DNA of 64,000 bases from JAEUMY01 sp031394355 (GTDB taxonomy: Bacteria > Pseudomonadota > Gammaproteobacteria > Burkholderiales > Usitatibacteraceae). Positions 9,188 to 17,319 of this stretch are shown in pieces; the first letter of the stretch is position 1; each line of letters opens with the position of its first letter. Both the position numbers and the translations under genes were made by a program. The DNA is taken from positions 13,342 through 77,341 of the forward strand of contig JANNSU010000072.1 in assembly GCA_031394355.1 (NCBI GenBank). The letters are read 5' to 3'. The notes beneath the pieces are model-generated. The model saw only the letters and a list, made by a program, of their open reading frames with translations. It did no database searches and had not been told where the DNA came from.

Positions 9188-9958
9188 ATGACTGTCCTGA
9201 CAGCCATCCTGCTTACCTGCCTCGCTGGCGGCTTGCTGTCTGTTTTGCTGGCCGCAGCGGTTGCATTTACCGCCCGTCCTTCCTGGATTCCAATGCTGGT
9301 GAGCTTTGCGGTCGGGGCGCTGCTGGGTGCCGTGTTCCTCGAGCTATTGCCCCACATTTTCGAGAAGACATTGGACTACAAGCTCACCGCCATGACCATT
9401 CTGGCCGGTCTGCTGATCTTCTTCGTGCTGGAGAAGTTGGTGTTGTGGCGCCACTGTCACGACGAGCACTGTGAGACCCATGAAGCCCACGAGCATTCGC
9501 ATGATCATGGCCGCTCGGGTCTCATGATCACCATTGGCGATACATTGCACAATTTCGTTGACGGCATCGTGATTGCAGCCGCATTCATGGCGGACATGAA
9601 GCTGGGTTTCATCACGGCAATCGCCATACTTGCCCACGAGATTCCCCAGGAGATCGGTGACTTTGTCATCCTGCTGCATTCGGGTTATTCCCGGCGCCAG
9701 GCCTTTACGCTGAATCTGGTGTCAAGCCTGGCTACGGTCGTGGGTGCGATGCTCGCCTATTTTGCGCTGCAGTCACTCTCTGGCTGGGTCCCGGCGATTC
9801 TCTGTCTTGCTGTCTCCAGCATGATGTATGTCGCCATCGCCGATCTCATTCCCGGCCTCCACAAGCGCACTTCTCTCACCGCCACGATCCAGCAAGTCTC
9901 CCTGATCGGTCTTGGCATCGGCAGCATTTGGGCAATCCACCTGGTCCTGCCGCACTGA
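9188..9958 (+). CDS. ZIP-family metal (zinc/iron) transporter
   Basis: 256 residues with about seven or eight hydrophobic helices. A cytoplasmic His-rich loop lies at about 89-108 (HCHDEHCETHEAHEHSHDHG). Helix IV has HNFVDG (121-126) and helix V has HEIPQEIGD (150-158), the two metal-site motifs of ZIP proteins. It probably imports Zn2+ or another divalent metal across the inner membrane. The gene stands alone; a TTGACA at 9119-9124 could be a -35 box, but no good -10 follows. The C-terminal codons overlap the end of a small gene on the other strand. Confidence 0.9.
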   Translation: MTVLTAILLTCLAGGLLSVLLAAAVAFTARPSWIPMLVSFAVGALLGAVFLELLPHIFEKTLDYKLTAMTILAGLLIFFVLEKLVLWRHCHDEHCETHEAHEHSHDHGRSGLMITIGDTLHNFVDGIVIAAAFMADMKLGFITAIAILAHEIPQEIGDFVILLHSGYSRRQAFTLNLVSSLATVVGAMLAYFALQSLSGWVPAILCLAVSSMMYVAIADLIPGLHKRTSLTATIQQVSLIGLGIGSIWAIHLVLPH

Positions 9959-10123
9959 GGCCAGTCGGCGTCGCCGTCTGGCTGGTACACCGAAAACCCA
10001 AAGAAAAAGCGCGAGTGGCGCCAGCCCGTAAAACACGAAGGTCAGCACGCCGCCGACTATTGTTTTCTCGGTGATTGCCATCATCAGCGTGACATACAAC
10101 CACGCAATCGCTACGATATACAT
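9773..10123 (-). CDS. Small inner-membrane protein of unknown function
   Basis: The first ~55 residues (MYIVAIAWLYVTLMMAITEK, then a second helix ending in LFLWVFGVPARRRRRLA) look like a real two-helix membrane protein of a kind seen beside other betaproteobacterial genes. After that the frame runs antisense through the last 186 bp of the ZIP transporter gene, where the composition (charged, low complexity) looks like a shadow. The real protein may therefore have a frame-shifted or newly extended tail. Function unknown. Confidence 0.5.
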   Translation of the reverse strand: MYIVAIAWLYVTLMMAITEKTIVGGVLTFVFYGLAPLALFLWVFGVPARRRRRLASVRQDQVDCPNAADAKTDQGDLLDRGGERSALVEAGNEIGDGDIHHAGDSKTENRRDPARE

Positions 10124-10257
10124 GCGTTCGACTTTAACCTATCGAGATCCGGCGTGAACGGCTCATGAGCGGTTTCTTCTCCGCTCATTGCCTTTATTGC
10201 TGGCTGAATCCTGCAAATTGACCGTCACCTTCAGGCGGACAAACTTCCCGAAATATC

Positions 10258-11952
10258 ATGACCTCGCATCCGCACCCCACTGCTAGCGCCTCTGCCTTTC
10301 CCAATTTCGGCACACTCCCGGACCCAGGCATGGCGGGACAGTTTGCTTCGGTCTACCAGCAATGGCTGGAGGCCCTGAAGAACGAGCCCACCAAGCTTGC
10401 TGAACTGCAGAAGAAGTACATGGATGAGCATGTGAAGCTGCTGCAGCACCTGGTTGACGGCAAGACAGTGCCCTTGCCGGAAGACAAACGCTTTGCTGGT
10501 GACGCGTGGCGGGAGTCCCCTGCTTTTCACTACCTGGCGCATTCCTATCTCATCACCTCCCGATTGTTTCTGGAAGCCCTGAATGGTCTGGATGTCGCTG
10601 CATCAAACAAGCGACGCATGCGTTTCTTTGCCAAGCAGTATTTCGACGCCGTGTCACCGTCAAACTACCTGATCACCAATCCCGAGGCGATGCAGCAAGC
10701 CATGGCATCCAACGGGGAGAGTCTGCAGGCAGGCCTCCGGAATTTGCAGGAGGATATCGAGAAAGGCCATATCTCGATGACCGATGAGTCGGCATTCACG
10801 GTGGGCGGGAACATCGCCTTATCCGAAGGTGAAGTCGTATTTGAAAACGAATTGATCCAGCTGATCCAATACAAGCCGCTCACGCCAAACGTTCACCTGC
10901 GACCATTGGTTATCGTGCCGCCCTGCATCAACAAGTTCTACATTCTTGACCTGCGTCCCGAAAACTCATTGGTGCGATTTGCCGTGGAGCAGGGGCATAC
11001 GGTCTTCATGGTGTCCTGGCGGAACGTGAAGGAGGATCTAGGCTATTTGACCTGGGACCATTACGTGGCCGATGGCGTGATCAAGGCCATCGATGTGGCG
11101 CGCGTGATCACCAATGTGCACAAGATCAATCTGCTCGGGTTTTGCATCGGCGGCACGCTGTCCTGCTGCGCATTGTCTGTGCTGAAGTCGATGGGGGAAG
11201 ATGTTGTTGAAAGCCTGACACTCCTGGCGGCATTTCTGGACTTTTCCGATACCGGCGACGTCTCTGCCTATGTGGATCGTGCCTTCGTCGAAAAGCGCGA
11301 GCGTGAAATCAAGCCTGGCGGTGTCGTGCCCGGCACCGAATTGGCAGCGGCATTTGCCAGCCTCCGCGCCAACGATCTGGTGTGGAACTATGTCGTCAAC
11401 AATTACCTCAAGGGACAGACGCCGCCAGCGTTTGATCTGCTTTTCTGGAATGCTGACAGCACCAATCTGCCTGGGCCGATGTACGCCTATTACATCCGCA
11501 ATGCTTACCTCGAGAACAATTTCGTCAAGCCCGGCAAACTGACAGTTTGCGGTTATCCGCTCGACTTCACCAGCATTACGCAGCCTGCATTTGTCTTTGC
11601 TGCGAGGGAGGACCATATCGTGCCCTGGCGCACTGCTTTTGAGAGCGCCCGACAGTTGCGTGGCGAGACTGAGTTCGTGCTGGGTGCCAGCGGCCACATT
11701 GCCGGCGTGGTGAACCCGGCCTCCAAGAATCGCCGCAATTATTGGGATGGCGGCAAGTTTGACCAGTCCGAGATGCGGCCGGAAGCCTGGTTCGATAAGG
11801 CCAAGGAAGTACCGGGCAGCTGGTGGCCGCATTGGGCTGGCTGGCTGGAAAACCATGGCGGCAAGCGCGTGCCTGCCCGCATACAAATGGGCGGCAATGG
11901 CTTCGAGCCCATCGAACCGGCTCCCGGACGCTATGTTAAGGAAGCAGCCTAG
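10258..11952 (+). CDS. phaC: Class I poly(3-hydroxyalkanoate) synthase
   Basis: 564 residues, close to the Cupriavidus necator enzyme in length. The lipase-like box GFCIGG places the nucleophile at Cys296. AAREDHIVPW gives Asp452 and GASGHIAGVVNP gives His480, completing the Cys-Asp-His triad. The N-terminal PhaC_N domain includes FLAHSYL-like and RRMRFFAKQYFDAVSPSN segments. It polymerises hydroxyacyl-CoA into PHA granules. phaB follows 61 bp downstream. No beta-ketothiolase gene (phaA) is next to it, so that step must be supplied from elsewhere. Confidence 0.97.
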   Translation: MTSHPHPTASASAFPNFGTLPDPGMAGQFASVYQQWLEALKNEPTKLAELQKKYMDEHVKLLQHLVDGKTVPLPEDKRFAGDAWRESPAFHYLAHSYLITSRLFLEALNGLDVAASNKRRMRFFAKQYFDAVSPSNYLITNPEAMQQAMASNGESLQAGLRNLQEDIEKGHISMTDESAFTVGGNIALSEGEVVFENELIQLIQYKPLTPNVHLRPLVIVPPCINKFYILDLRPENSLVRFAVEQGHTVFMVSWRNVKEDLGYLTWDHYVADGVIKAIDVARVITNVHKINLLGFCIGGTLSCCALSVLKSMGEDVVESLTLLAAFLDFSDTGDVSAYVDRAFVEKREREIKPGGVVPGTELAAAFASLRANDLVWNYVVNNYLKGQTPPAFDLLFWNADSTNLPGPMYAYYIRNAYLENNFVKPGKLTVCGYPLDFTSITQPAFVFAAREDHIVPWRTAFESARQLRGETEFVLGASGHIAGVVNPASKNRRNYWDGGKFDQSEMRPEAWFDKAKEVPGSWWPHWAGWLENHGGKRVPARIQMGGNGFEPIEPAPGRYVKEAA

Positions 11953-11963
11953 CCGAAGCTGGT

Positions 11964-11975
11964 GCGAATATTCGC
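11964..11975. repeat. Iterated palindrome GCGAATATTCGC, phaC-phaB intergenic
   Basis: Perfect copy, flanked T/A, 12 bp after the phaC stop and 38 bp before the phaB ATG. Confidence 0.95.
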
Positions 11976-12013
11976 AGTACACATCAACACATAATAAAGA
12001 CGAGGAGAAGACA

Positions 12014-12757
12014 ATGACGCAACGCGTGGCATTGGTATCAGGTGGAATGGGCGGCTTGGGTGAGGCGATCTGCATGAAGCTGTCGAAGATGGGCATCACG
12101 GTTGTGGTGACCTACTCTGCGTCCAACACCAAAGCGGAAGGCTGGCTTGCCGAGATGAAGGGGAAGGGCTTCGATTTCCACGCAGTCCAGGTGGATGTCT
12201 CGGACTATGATTCTTGTGCAGCCGCCATCAAGAAGGTCGAAGGCGATGTCGGTCCGGTGGACATCCTGATCAACAATGCCGGCATCACCCGCGACATGAC
12301 CTTCAAGAAGATGACCAAGGTCGACTGGGATGCGGTCATCAACACCAACCTGAACAGCGTCTTCAACATGACCAAGCCGGTGGTGGATGCAATGGTGGAC
12401 CGCGGTTGGGGACGTGTCATCAATGTGTCTTCAGTCAACGCCCAGAAGGGTGCATTCGGCCAGACCAATTATTCAGCAGCCAAGGCTGGCATGCATGGCT
12501 TCACCAAGGCCCTTGCCCTCGAGGTGGCGAAGAAGGGCGTTACCGTCAACACCATCTCGCCCGGCTACATCGGCACGAAAATGGTGACTGCGATTCCGGA
12601 GGAGGTACTCAACTCCAAAATCCTGCCGCAGATTCCGGTAGGACGACTGGGCAAGCCCGAAGAAGTGGCGGGACTTTGCGCCTACCTTGCATCAGACGAG
12701 GCTGCGTTTATCACCGGTGCAAACATCGCCATCAACGGCGGCCAGCACATGTTTTAG
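12014..12757 (+). CDS. phaB: Acetoacetyl-CoA reductase (NADPH), PhaB
   Basis: 247 residues, a classical short-chain dehydrogenase. The cofactor loop is SGGMGGLGEAI, followed by NNAGITRDMTF and the catalytic Ser140, Tyr153, Lys157 (NVSSVNAQKGAFGQTNYSAAK). The frame is open upstream to 11747, but the ATG at 12014 is preceded by GAGGAG and gives the family N-terminus MTQRVALVSGG. It reduces acetoacetyl-CoA to (R)-3-hydroxybutyryl-CoA, the monomer used by PhaC, and is likely co-transcribed with phaC. Confidence 0.96.
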   Translation: MTQRVALVSGGMGGLGEAICMKLSKMGITVVVTYSASNTKAEGWLAEMKGKGFDFHAVQVDVSDYDSCAAAIKKVEGDVGPVDILINNAGITRDMTFKKMTKVDWDAVINTNLNSVFNMTKPVVDAMVDRGWGRVINVSSVNAQKGAFGQTNYSAAKAGMHGFTKALALEVAKKGVTVNTISPGYIGTKMVTAIPEEVLNSKILPQIPVGRLGKPEEVAGLCAYLASDEAAFITGANIAINGGQHMF

Positions 12758-12761
12758 GCTG

Positions 12762-12909
12762 GGCGTTAAGCGTTAAGCGTTCAGCGATAAGCGTTGAACG
12801 GGGTGGAGGGTCTTGCGAATTTTCGCAAGTCCCTTGTTCCTTCTGAGTATGCTCTGATCGCCCAACGCCCAACGCCCAACGCCCAACGCCCAACGCCCAA
12901 CGCCCAACG
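12762..12909. repeat. Intergenic short-word repeat array with 7 tandem CGCCCAA units
   Basis: Between two convergent reductase genes. The right half holds seven exact tandem copies of CGCCCAA (12859-12907). The left half (12762-12800) has GGGCGTTAAGCGTTAAGCGTT words that are complementary to it, so the whole can fold back. GCGAATTTTCGC (12814-12825), one base from the window-wide palindrome, lies between the halves. It could act as a terminator for both genes; the tandem part is likely length-variable. Confidence 0.75.
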
Positions 12910-12912
12910 AAG

Positions 12913-13665
12913 TCAGGCGTGCATGTAGGTTCCGCCATTGACGGCAAGATTGGCACCGGTCATGTAACTCGCACCGTCTGATATCAGGTAGGCCACCGCG
13001 TGGGCAATATCATCTGGCAGTCCGACCCGGGCTGCCGGAATGCTGGCCAACAGTTGATCCCGTACGTCACCACGAATGGCGCGGGTCATGTCGGTATCAA
13101 TGAAGCCTGGAGAAATGGCGTTGACTGTCACGCCCTTTGCCGCAACCTCCAGCGCAAGCGACTTCGTGAAGCCCAGAATGCCCGCCTTGGCCGCCGTGTA
13201 GTTGGTCTGACCGAACTGGCCTTTGAGCGCGTTCACCGACGAAATGTTCACGATGCGTCCCCAGCCACGCTCGCACATGCCATCAATGACATGGCGTGTC
13301 ACGTTGAAGACGCTGGTGAGATTGGTGTTGATCACGCTCTGCCACTGCTCGGGCGTCATCTTTCGAAACGACGTGTCGCGCGTGATGCCGGCGCAATTGA
13401 CCAGCACATCCACCGGGCCGTGGCGATCGGCGATGGCCTGCACCATGTGGCCCATGGACACGAAGTCGGTGACGTCCCCGTATGCCAATGCAACCGAGGA
13501 CTCGCTCAATCCATCATCCGCCATGGCCTTGGACCATGCGGCTTCGCTGCCGACGATCGCGTAGTTGGCGACCACGAAGTATCCCTCCGCAACCAACCGT
13601 CGGGTGATGCCGGTACCGATTCCGCCCACCCCGCCAGTGATGAGAGCGACTTTCTTGCCTGTCAT
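12913..13665 (-). CDS. Second acetoacetyl-CoA reductase-type short-chain dehydrogenase (PhaB paralogue)
   Basis: 250 residues from the ATG at 13665 (MTGKKVALITGG), preceded by GAGG; the frame extends upstream to 13707 without support. The cofactor loop is GGVGGIGTGI, then NCAGITRDTSF, and catalytic Ser143, Tyr156, Lys160 in ISSVNALKGQFGQTNYTAAK. It is very similar in layout to the PhaB encoded just upstream, but convergent to it, which suggests an old duplication. It probably also reduces 3-ketoacyl-CoA; whether it feeds PHA synthesis or another path cannot be told. Confidence 0.9.
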   Translation of the reverse strand: MTGKKVALITGGVGGIGTGITRRLVAEGYFVVANYAIVGSEAAWSKAMADDGLSESSVALAYGDVTDFVSMGHMVQAIADRHGPVDVLVNCAGITRDTSFRKMTPEQWQSVINTNLTSVFNVTRHVIDGMCERGWGRIVNISSVNALKGQFGQTNYTAAKAGILGFTKSLALEVAAKGVTVNAISPGFIDTDMTRAIRGDVRDQLLASIPAARVGLPDDIAHAVAYLISDGASYMTGANLAVNGGTYMHA

Positions 13666-13712
13666 GAGCAATACCTCAGAAGGTGGAATCGGCGCATTTG
13701 AACACAAGCCAT

Positions 13713-13742
13713 AAAAAAACCCCGAAGCGTGGCTTCGGGGTT
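13713..13742 (-). terminator. Rho-independent terminator of the phasin gene
   Basis: Inverted repeat AACCCCGAAGC / GCTTCGGGGTT (13718-13728, 13732-13742) with loop GTG. On the minus strand it is followed by a run of seven T. It lies 75 bp after the phaP stop. Confidence 0.9.
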
Positions 13743-13817
13743 CAATCCTTTATTCCGGCTTTGATGCCGGAAACAAAGGAGGAGGAGACGGTAGGGGAAC
13801 GAGTCCCCGGCGCTGGC

Positions 13818-14378
13818 TTACTTGCGCTTGGCGGGTGCCTTGAACACAGCCTTCGGTGCAGCCTTCGCGCCGAAATCCTGGGCGGCTTTTACGCCAGCTT
13901 CGGAAAAGCTGGCCATTTGCTTGGCAGCCTTGGTGAAGGAATCCATCGCTGCGTTGGCGGCGGCAAGATTCGATTTGAGTGTTGCCACAGCAACGTCGCT
14001 GCCTGCCGGTGCAGTCTTGGCGACTTTGTCGAGGCCTTCAGCCAGCGTGGTCTGGAAGTCGCTGACGCCATCCTCAACGAGCGAGCTGTACTTGGCTTGC
14101 GTGCTGGTGGCCAGGTCATAGACATTCTTGGAGTAGGCCGTTGCCTGTTCCATCGAGGCTTCTGCAAAGCTGCTGCGCAGGGTGTTCAGTTCCTGCACGT
14201 CTTTGACGGCAGCGATGGCCATCAAATTCTTTGCGGCGGCATCGAGTACGGATTTGGTGGCGTTCAGTTGAAACGCAACCAGTTGCTCGGTGCTGTCCAT
14301 GGAGACGCGGGCAAACTTGACTGCTGCGTCGACAGTGCTCTTGTTCATTACGCTGAATTGCTCATTCATGGTGTTCAT
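13818..14378 (-). CDS. phaP: Phasin family protein (PHA granule-associated)
   Basis: 186 residues, mostly amphipathic helix, with the phasin pattern (NLMAIAAVKDVQELNTLRSSFAE, TTLAEGLDKVAKTA) and an Ala/Lys-rich tail ending KAVFKAPAKRK. It coats PHA granules and controls their size and number. AGGAG precedes the ATG at 14378. Its own terminator is at 13713-13742. The divergent gene is phaR, whose product represses phasin genes in related bacteria. Confidence 0.93.
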   Translation of the reverse strand: MNTMNEQFSVMNKSTVDAAVKFARVSMDSTEQLVAFQLNATKSVLDAAAKNLMAIAAVKDVQELNTLRSSFAEASMEQATAYSKNVYDLATSTQAKYSSLVEDGVSDFQTTLAEGLDKVAKTAPAGSDVAVATLKSNLAAANAAMDSFTKAAKQMASFSEAGVKAAQDFGAKAAPKAVFKAPAKRK

Positions 14379-14755
14379 TTGTTTGCTCCTGGCGAGTAAA
14401 AGAAAAGGAAAATGTCTTGCATCGTGCGGTAGCGTTCACCCTTAAGCTTAGAAGGACATCATGCCGGATGGGACGGACCGCTGCAGGCACTTTCAGTCAC
14501 CAGATTCGCTACGGACATTTGAACCAGCCAGAGACTTTGTGCACTGCAACATGGTGAATAATAGGGTCGTGTGGAAGCCAAGTCAAGAATTTTTTGTTGC
14601 GCTGCACCATAGTATGCCGCCCGCTGGGGTCAAAACCGCTGAAATGATTAAGTTTCAATGGGTTATACTTCTGCAAATCAAACAAATCGCTTCCGCCGTC
14701 ACACCAATGCAGGCTTAAATTGTGTCCTGCAACATGGGCCAATGAAGGATTGATC
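14379..14755. promoter_or_regulatory. phaP-phaR divergent control region with three TTGTGnnCTGCAAC-like motifs
   Basis: A 377-bp gene-free stretch. Three related sequences are visible: TTGTGCACTGCAAC at 14537-14550, TTGTTGCGCTGCACC at 14594-14608 and TTGTGTCCTGCAAC at 14720-14733, the last just ahead of the phaR start. PhaR is known to bind TGC-rich sites in phasin and phaR promoters. That these three are its sites is my inference. I see no ORF here. Confidence 0.5.
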
Positions 14756-15391
14756 ATGCGCATCATCAAGAAGTATCCCAATCGTCGGCTGTATGACACT
14801 GAAACCAGCACCTACATCACGCTGGCAGAGGTCAAACAGTTTGTTCTCGAGTATCAGATCTTCATGGTCCAGGATGCCCGTTCGGGAGAAGACCTCACGC
14901 GAAGCATCCTTCTGCAGATCATTCTCGAAGAGGAGAGCGGTGGTGTGCCGATGTTCTCCAGCGACATGCTGGCCAATGTGATCCGCTACTACGGCCATTC
15001 CATGCAGGGCTTGATGGGCAACTATTTGGAGCGCAGCATCCATGCGTTCACCGAAGCCCAAAAGCAGTTCCAGGACCAGGCCGGCAAGGTCTACGGCCAG
15101 ATTCCCGCGTTTACGCCGGATGCATGGCAGACCGTGATACAAGGGCAGGGCAGCGGTCTGAAGAACATGGTCGGCGACTATTTGAAAAACAGTGCATCCA
15201 GCGTGATCGGCATGCAGGATGAGCTTCGCAAGCAGGCCAGTCAGCTCTTTACTGCGTTCCCGTACGGCGCAAATGTGACGACCGGCCCTGAAACCGAACA
15301 ACCCTCAGCCCAATCCGAAATCACACGGGCAGCAAAAAGTGCCACCAAGGTACCAGCCAAGGGGACCAAGAAGCCACGCGGTCGCGCATGA
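14756..15391 (+). CDS. phaR: Polyhydroxyalkanoate synthesis repressor PhaR
   Basis: 211 residues from the ATG at 14756 (GAAGGA 6 bp ahead). The N-terminus has the PhaR DNA-binding motif IIKKYPNRRLYDTETSTYITL, followed by the PHB-accumulation regulatory domain (EDLTRSILLQIILEEESGGVPMFS). The tail is Lys/Ala-rich. PhaR binds both DNA and PHA; when polymer is present it leaves the promoters of phaP and phaR. The stop overlaps the rimO start (ATGA). Confidence 0.95.
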   Translation: MRIIKKYPNRRLYDTETSTYITLAEVKQFVLEYQIFMVQDARSGEDLTRSILLQIILEEESGGVPMFSSDMLANVIRYYGHSMQGLMGNYLERSIHAFTEAQKQFQDQAGKVYGQIPAFTPDAWQTVIQGQGSGLKNMVGDYLKNSASSVIGMQDELRKQASQLFTAFPYGANVTTGPETEQPSAQSEITRAAKSATKVPAKGTKKPRGRA

Positions 15392-16749
15392 CAGTTGCGG
15401 CAAAATCGCGAACCCGCAAGGCTGCCCCACCGCGAGTGGGTTTCGTCTCGCTGGGCTGTCCCAAGGCGCTGGTTGACTCAGAGCAGATCATTACCCAGCT
15501 CCGTGCCGAGGGCTATGACATCGCGCCCACCTACGACGGTGCCGACCTCGTGGTCGTGAATACCTGCGGCTTTATCGATTCAGCAGTGGAGGAGTCGCTG
15601 GACGCCATTGGCGAAGCACTTGCCGAGAACGGCAAAGTTATCGTCACCGGCTGCCTTGGCGCCCGCGACGGCAAGGCCGGAAATCTCGTCATGGAGACGC
15701 ATCCACAAGTGCTGGCCGTGACCGGGCCGCATGCCAAGGAAGAGGTCATGGCTGCAGTGCATCTGCATCTGCCGCAACCACATGATCCTTTCCTTGATCT
15801 GCTGCCGCCGCAAGGCATCAAACTCACGCCCAAGCATTACGCGTATCTCAAGATTTCCGAAGGTTGCAATCACCGCTGCACCTTCTGCATCATCCCCTCC
15901 ATGCGTGGCGACCTGGTCAGCCGCCCGGTGGCCAACGTCATGCAGGAAGCCGAAAACCTGGTGAAGTCCGGCGTGAAGGAGCTATTGGTCATCTCGCAGG
16001 ACACCAGCGCCTACGGTGTGGACGTCAAATACCGCACCGGGTTCTGGAACGGCAAACCGTTGCGTACGCGCATGACCGAACTGTGTGGCGCGCTGGGTTC
16101 TCTCGGCGCATGGGTTCGCTTGCACTACGTCTATCCCTATCCGCATGTGGATGAAGTGATTCCGCTGATGGCAGAAGGGAAAATCCTTCCCTACCTCGAC
16201 GTGCCTTTCCAACACGCCAGCCCGCGTATCCTGAAGCTGATGAAGCGACCGGCCAACTCGGAAAACAATCTCACGCGCATCAAAGCATGGCGTTCGGATT
16301 GCCCCGACATCACCATTCGCTCCACCTTCATCGTCGGCTTTCCGGGTGAAACCGAGGCTGAGTTTGAGCAGCTCCTCGACTTCCTGCGCGAAGCAAAACT
16401 GGATCGTGTCGGTTGTTTCGAATATTCGCCAGTGGACGGCGCCAAGGCCAATGACCTGGCAGACCCGGTGCCTGAAGCAGTCAAAGCCGAACGCAAGGCT
16501 CGCTTCATGGAAGTCCAGGCACAAATCAGCGCAGCCAAGTTGCAGGCCAAGGTCGGCCAGGAAATGACCGTACTGGTCGACGGCAGGGATGGCAGCAAAG
16601 CCATCGCTCGCGGACCAGGCGATGCGCCTGAGATTGATGGATTGGTGATCGTGTCAGGTGCCAAGGATGCAAAGCCCGGCGATTTCCTCAGGGTTAAAAT
16701 CACCGGGGCGCTGGAGCATGACCTGAAAGCCAAGCTCATCAACGCCTGA
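15388..16749 (+). CDS. rimO: Ribosomal protein S12 methylthiotransferase RimO
   Basis: 453 residues. N-terminal UPF0004 domain (VGFVSLGCPKALVDSEQI, with further cysteines in NTCGFI and VTGCLG), radical SAM core CNHRCTFC (Cys160, Cys164, Cys167) and a C-terminal TRAM domain. It adds a methylthio group to Asp88/89 of S12. The near-palindrome TCGAATATTCGC (16418-16429) falls in FEYSPVDG, a normally conserved FxYSP stretch, so it may be chance. Confidence 0.96.
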   Translation: MTVAAKSRTRKAAPPRVGFVSLGCPKALVDSEQIITQLRAEGYDIAPTYDGADLVVVNTCGFIDSAVEESLDAIGEALAENGKVIVTGCLGARDGKAGNLVMETHPQVLAVTGPHAKEEVMAAVHLHLPQPHDPFLDLLPPQGIKLTPKHYAYLKISEGCNHRCTFCIIPSMRGDLVSRPVANVMQEAENLVKSGVKELLVISQDTSAYGVDVKYRTGFWNGKPLRTRMTELCGALGSLGAWVRLHYVYPYPHVDEVIPLMAEGKILPYLDVPFQHASPRILKLMKRPANSENNLTRIKAWRSDCPDITIRSTFIVGFPGETEAEFEQLLDFLREAKLDRVGCFEYSPVDGAKANDLADPVPEAVKAERKARFMEVQAQISAAKLQAKVGQEMTVLVDGRDGSKAIARGPGDAPEIDGLVIVSGAKDAKPGDFLRVKITGALEHDLKAKLINA

Positions 16750-16755
16750 CACGCT

Positions 16756-16767
16756 GCGAATATTCGC
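16756..16767. repeat. Iterated palindrome GCGAATATTCGC, after rimO
   Basis: Perfect copy flanked T/A, 6 bp beyond the rimO stop and 7 bp before a terminator hairpin. Confidence 0.95.
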
Positions 16768-16774
16768 AAGCGAA

Positions 16775-16796
16775 GAGGCCCGCACATGCGGGCCTC
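16775..16796. terminator. Terminator hairpin between rimO and the glycine-zipper gene
   Basis: Inverted repeat GAGGCCCGCA / TGCGGGCCTC with almost no loop beyond CA-TG, between convergent genes. There is no clear T-run on either side, so its strength is uncertain. Confidence 0.65.
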
Positions 16797-16823
16797 ATTC
16801 ATGAGTCCTGTGCTGCGCGTTTG

Positions 16824-17249
16824 CTACTGACGCACGAGCTTGCCGTCCTGAACCTTGATTTTGTCGCCAACCCGGAACTGGGTCTCGCTGTTGAAGTTGA
16901 AGGTACGAGTGTTGCCTTCGTCCATCTTCACCATCACCTTGTATTGCATCTTTTCTTTCGACTTCTTTTCGATCTGGTGGCCTGCATAGGCACCACCGAC
17001 TGCGCCAACGACCGTGGCTGCATCCTTGCCGCGGCCGCTGCCGACCTGATGTCCGAGTACACCACCCACAACGCCGCCAGCAACGGCACCGGCGCCAGAG
17101 CCTTCGCCCGCAACCTTGACGGTCTTGAGTTCAACAACGGTGCCGCAGTCCTTGCACTTGGCGTCTGCGACTGCGGCCCATAGTGTGGTGAAGGCGGCGA
17201 GGGCGCCCAATGCGGTGGCAGCAATGGCGTGGCGGATGAATGCGTTCAT
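16824..17249 (-). CDS. Glycine-zipper 2TM domain envelope protein (SlyB/17-kDa antigen-like)
   Basis: 141 residues with a signal peptide (to about residue 30, AVADAKCKDCG). A glycine-zipper segment with regular G-xxx-G spacing (GAVAGGVVGGVLGHQVGSGR and GAVGGAYAGHQIEKK) is followed by a short beta-rich tail ending FRVGDKIKVQDGKLVRQ. Such proteins sit in the envelope; precise function unknown. AGGAGA precedes the ATG, and the iterated palindrome lies directly ahead of this ribosome binding site. Confidence 0.8.
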   Translation of the reverse strand: MNAFIRHAIAATALGALAAFTTLWAAVADAKCKDCGTVVELKTVKVAGEGSGAGAVAGGVVGGVLGHQVGSGRGKDAATVVGAVGGAYAGHQIEKKSKEKMQYKVMVKMDEGNTRTFNFNSETQFRVGDKIKVQDGKLVRQ

Positions 17250-17261
17250 GGCGGTCTCCTT

Positions 17262-17273
17262 GCGAATATTCGC
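17262..17273. repeat. Iterated palindrome GCGAATATTCGC, in the 5' leader of the glycine-zipper gene
   Basis: Perfect copy 12 bp upstream of the ATG at 17249, abutting its AGGAGA ribosome binding site. In RNA it could form a 4-bp GCGA/UCGC hairpin with an AUAU loop. Confidence 0.95.
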
Positions 17274-17319
17274 GTGGTGGTGCGGAAGTTTAGCGCGTCG
17301 GGCGGGAAGGGCGTTGACC

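Noticed and set aside
12859..12907. Tandem units as a CRISPR array
   Set aside because: Units are 7 bp with no spacers, and no cas genes are near.
16418..16429. TCGAATATTCGC in rimO as a member of the palindrome family
   Set aside because: It falls in FEYSP, a stretch conserved in RimO generally, so it can be explained by protein conservation. It was counted only as a one-mismatch neighbour.
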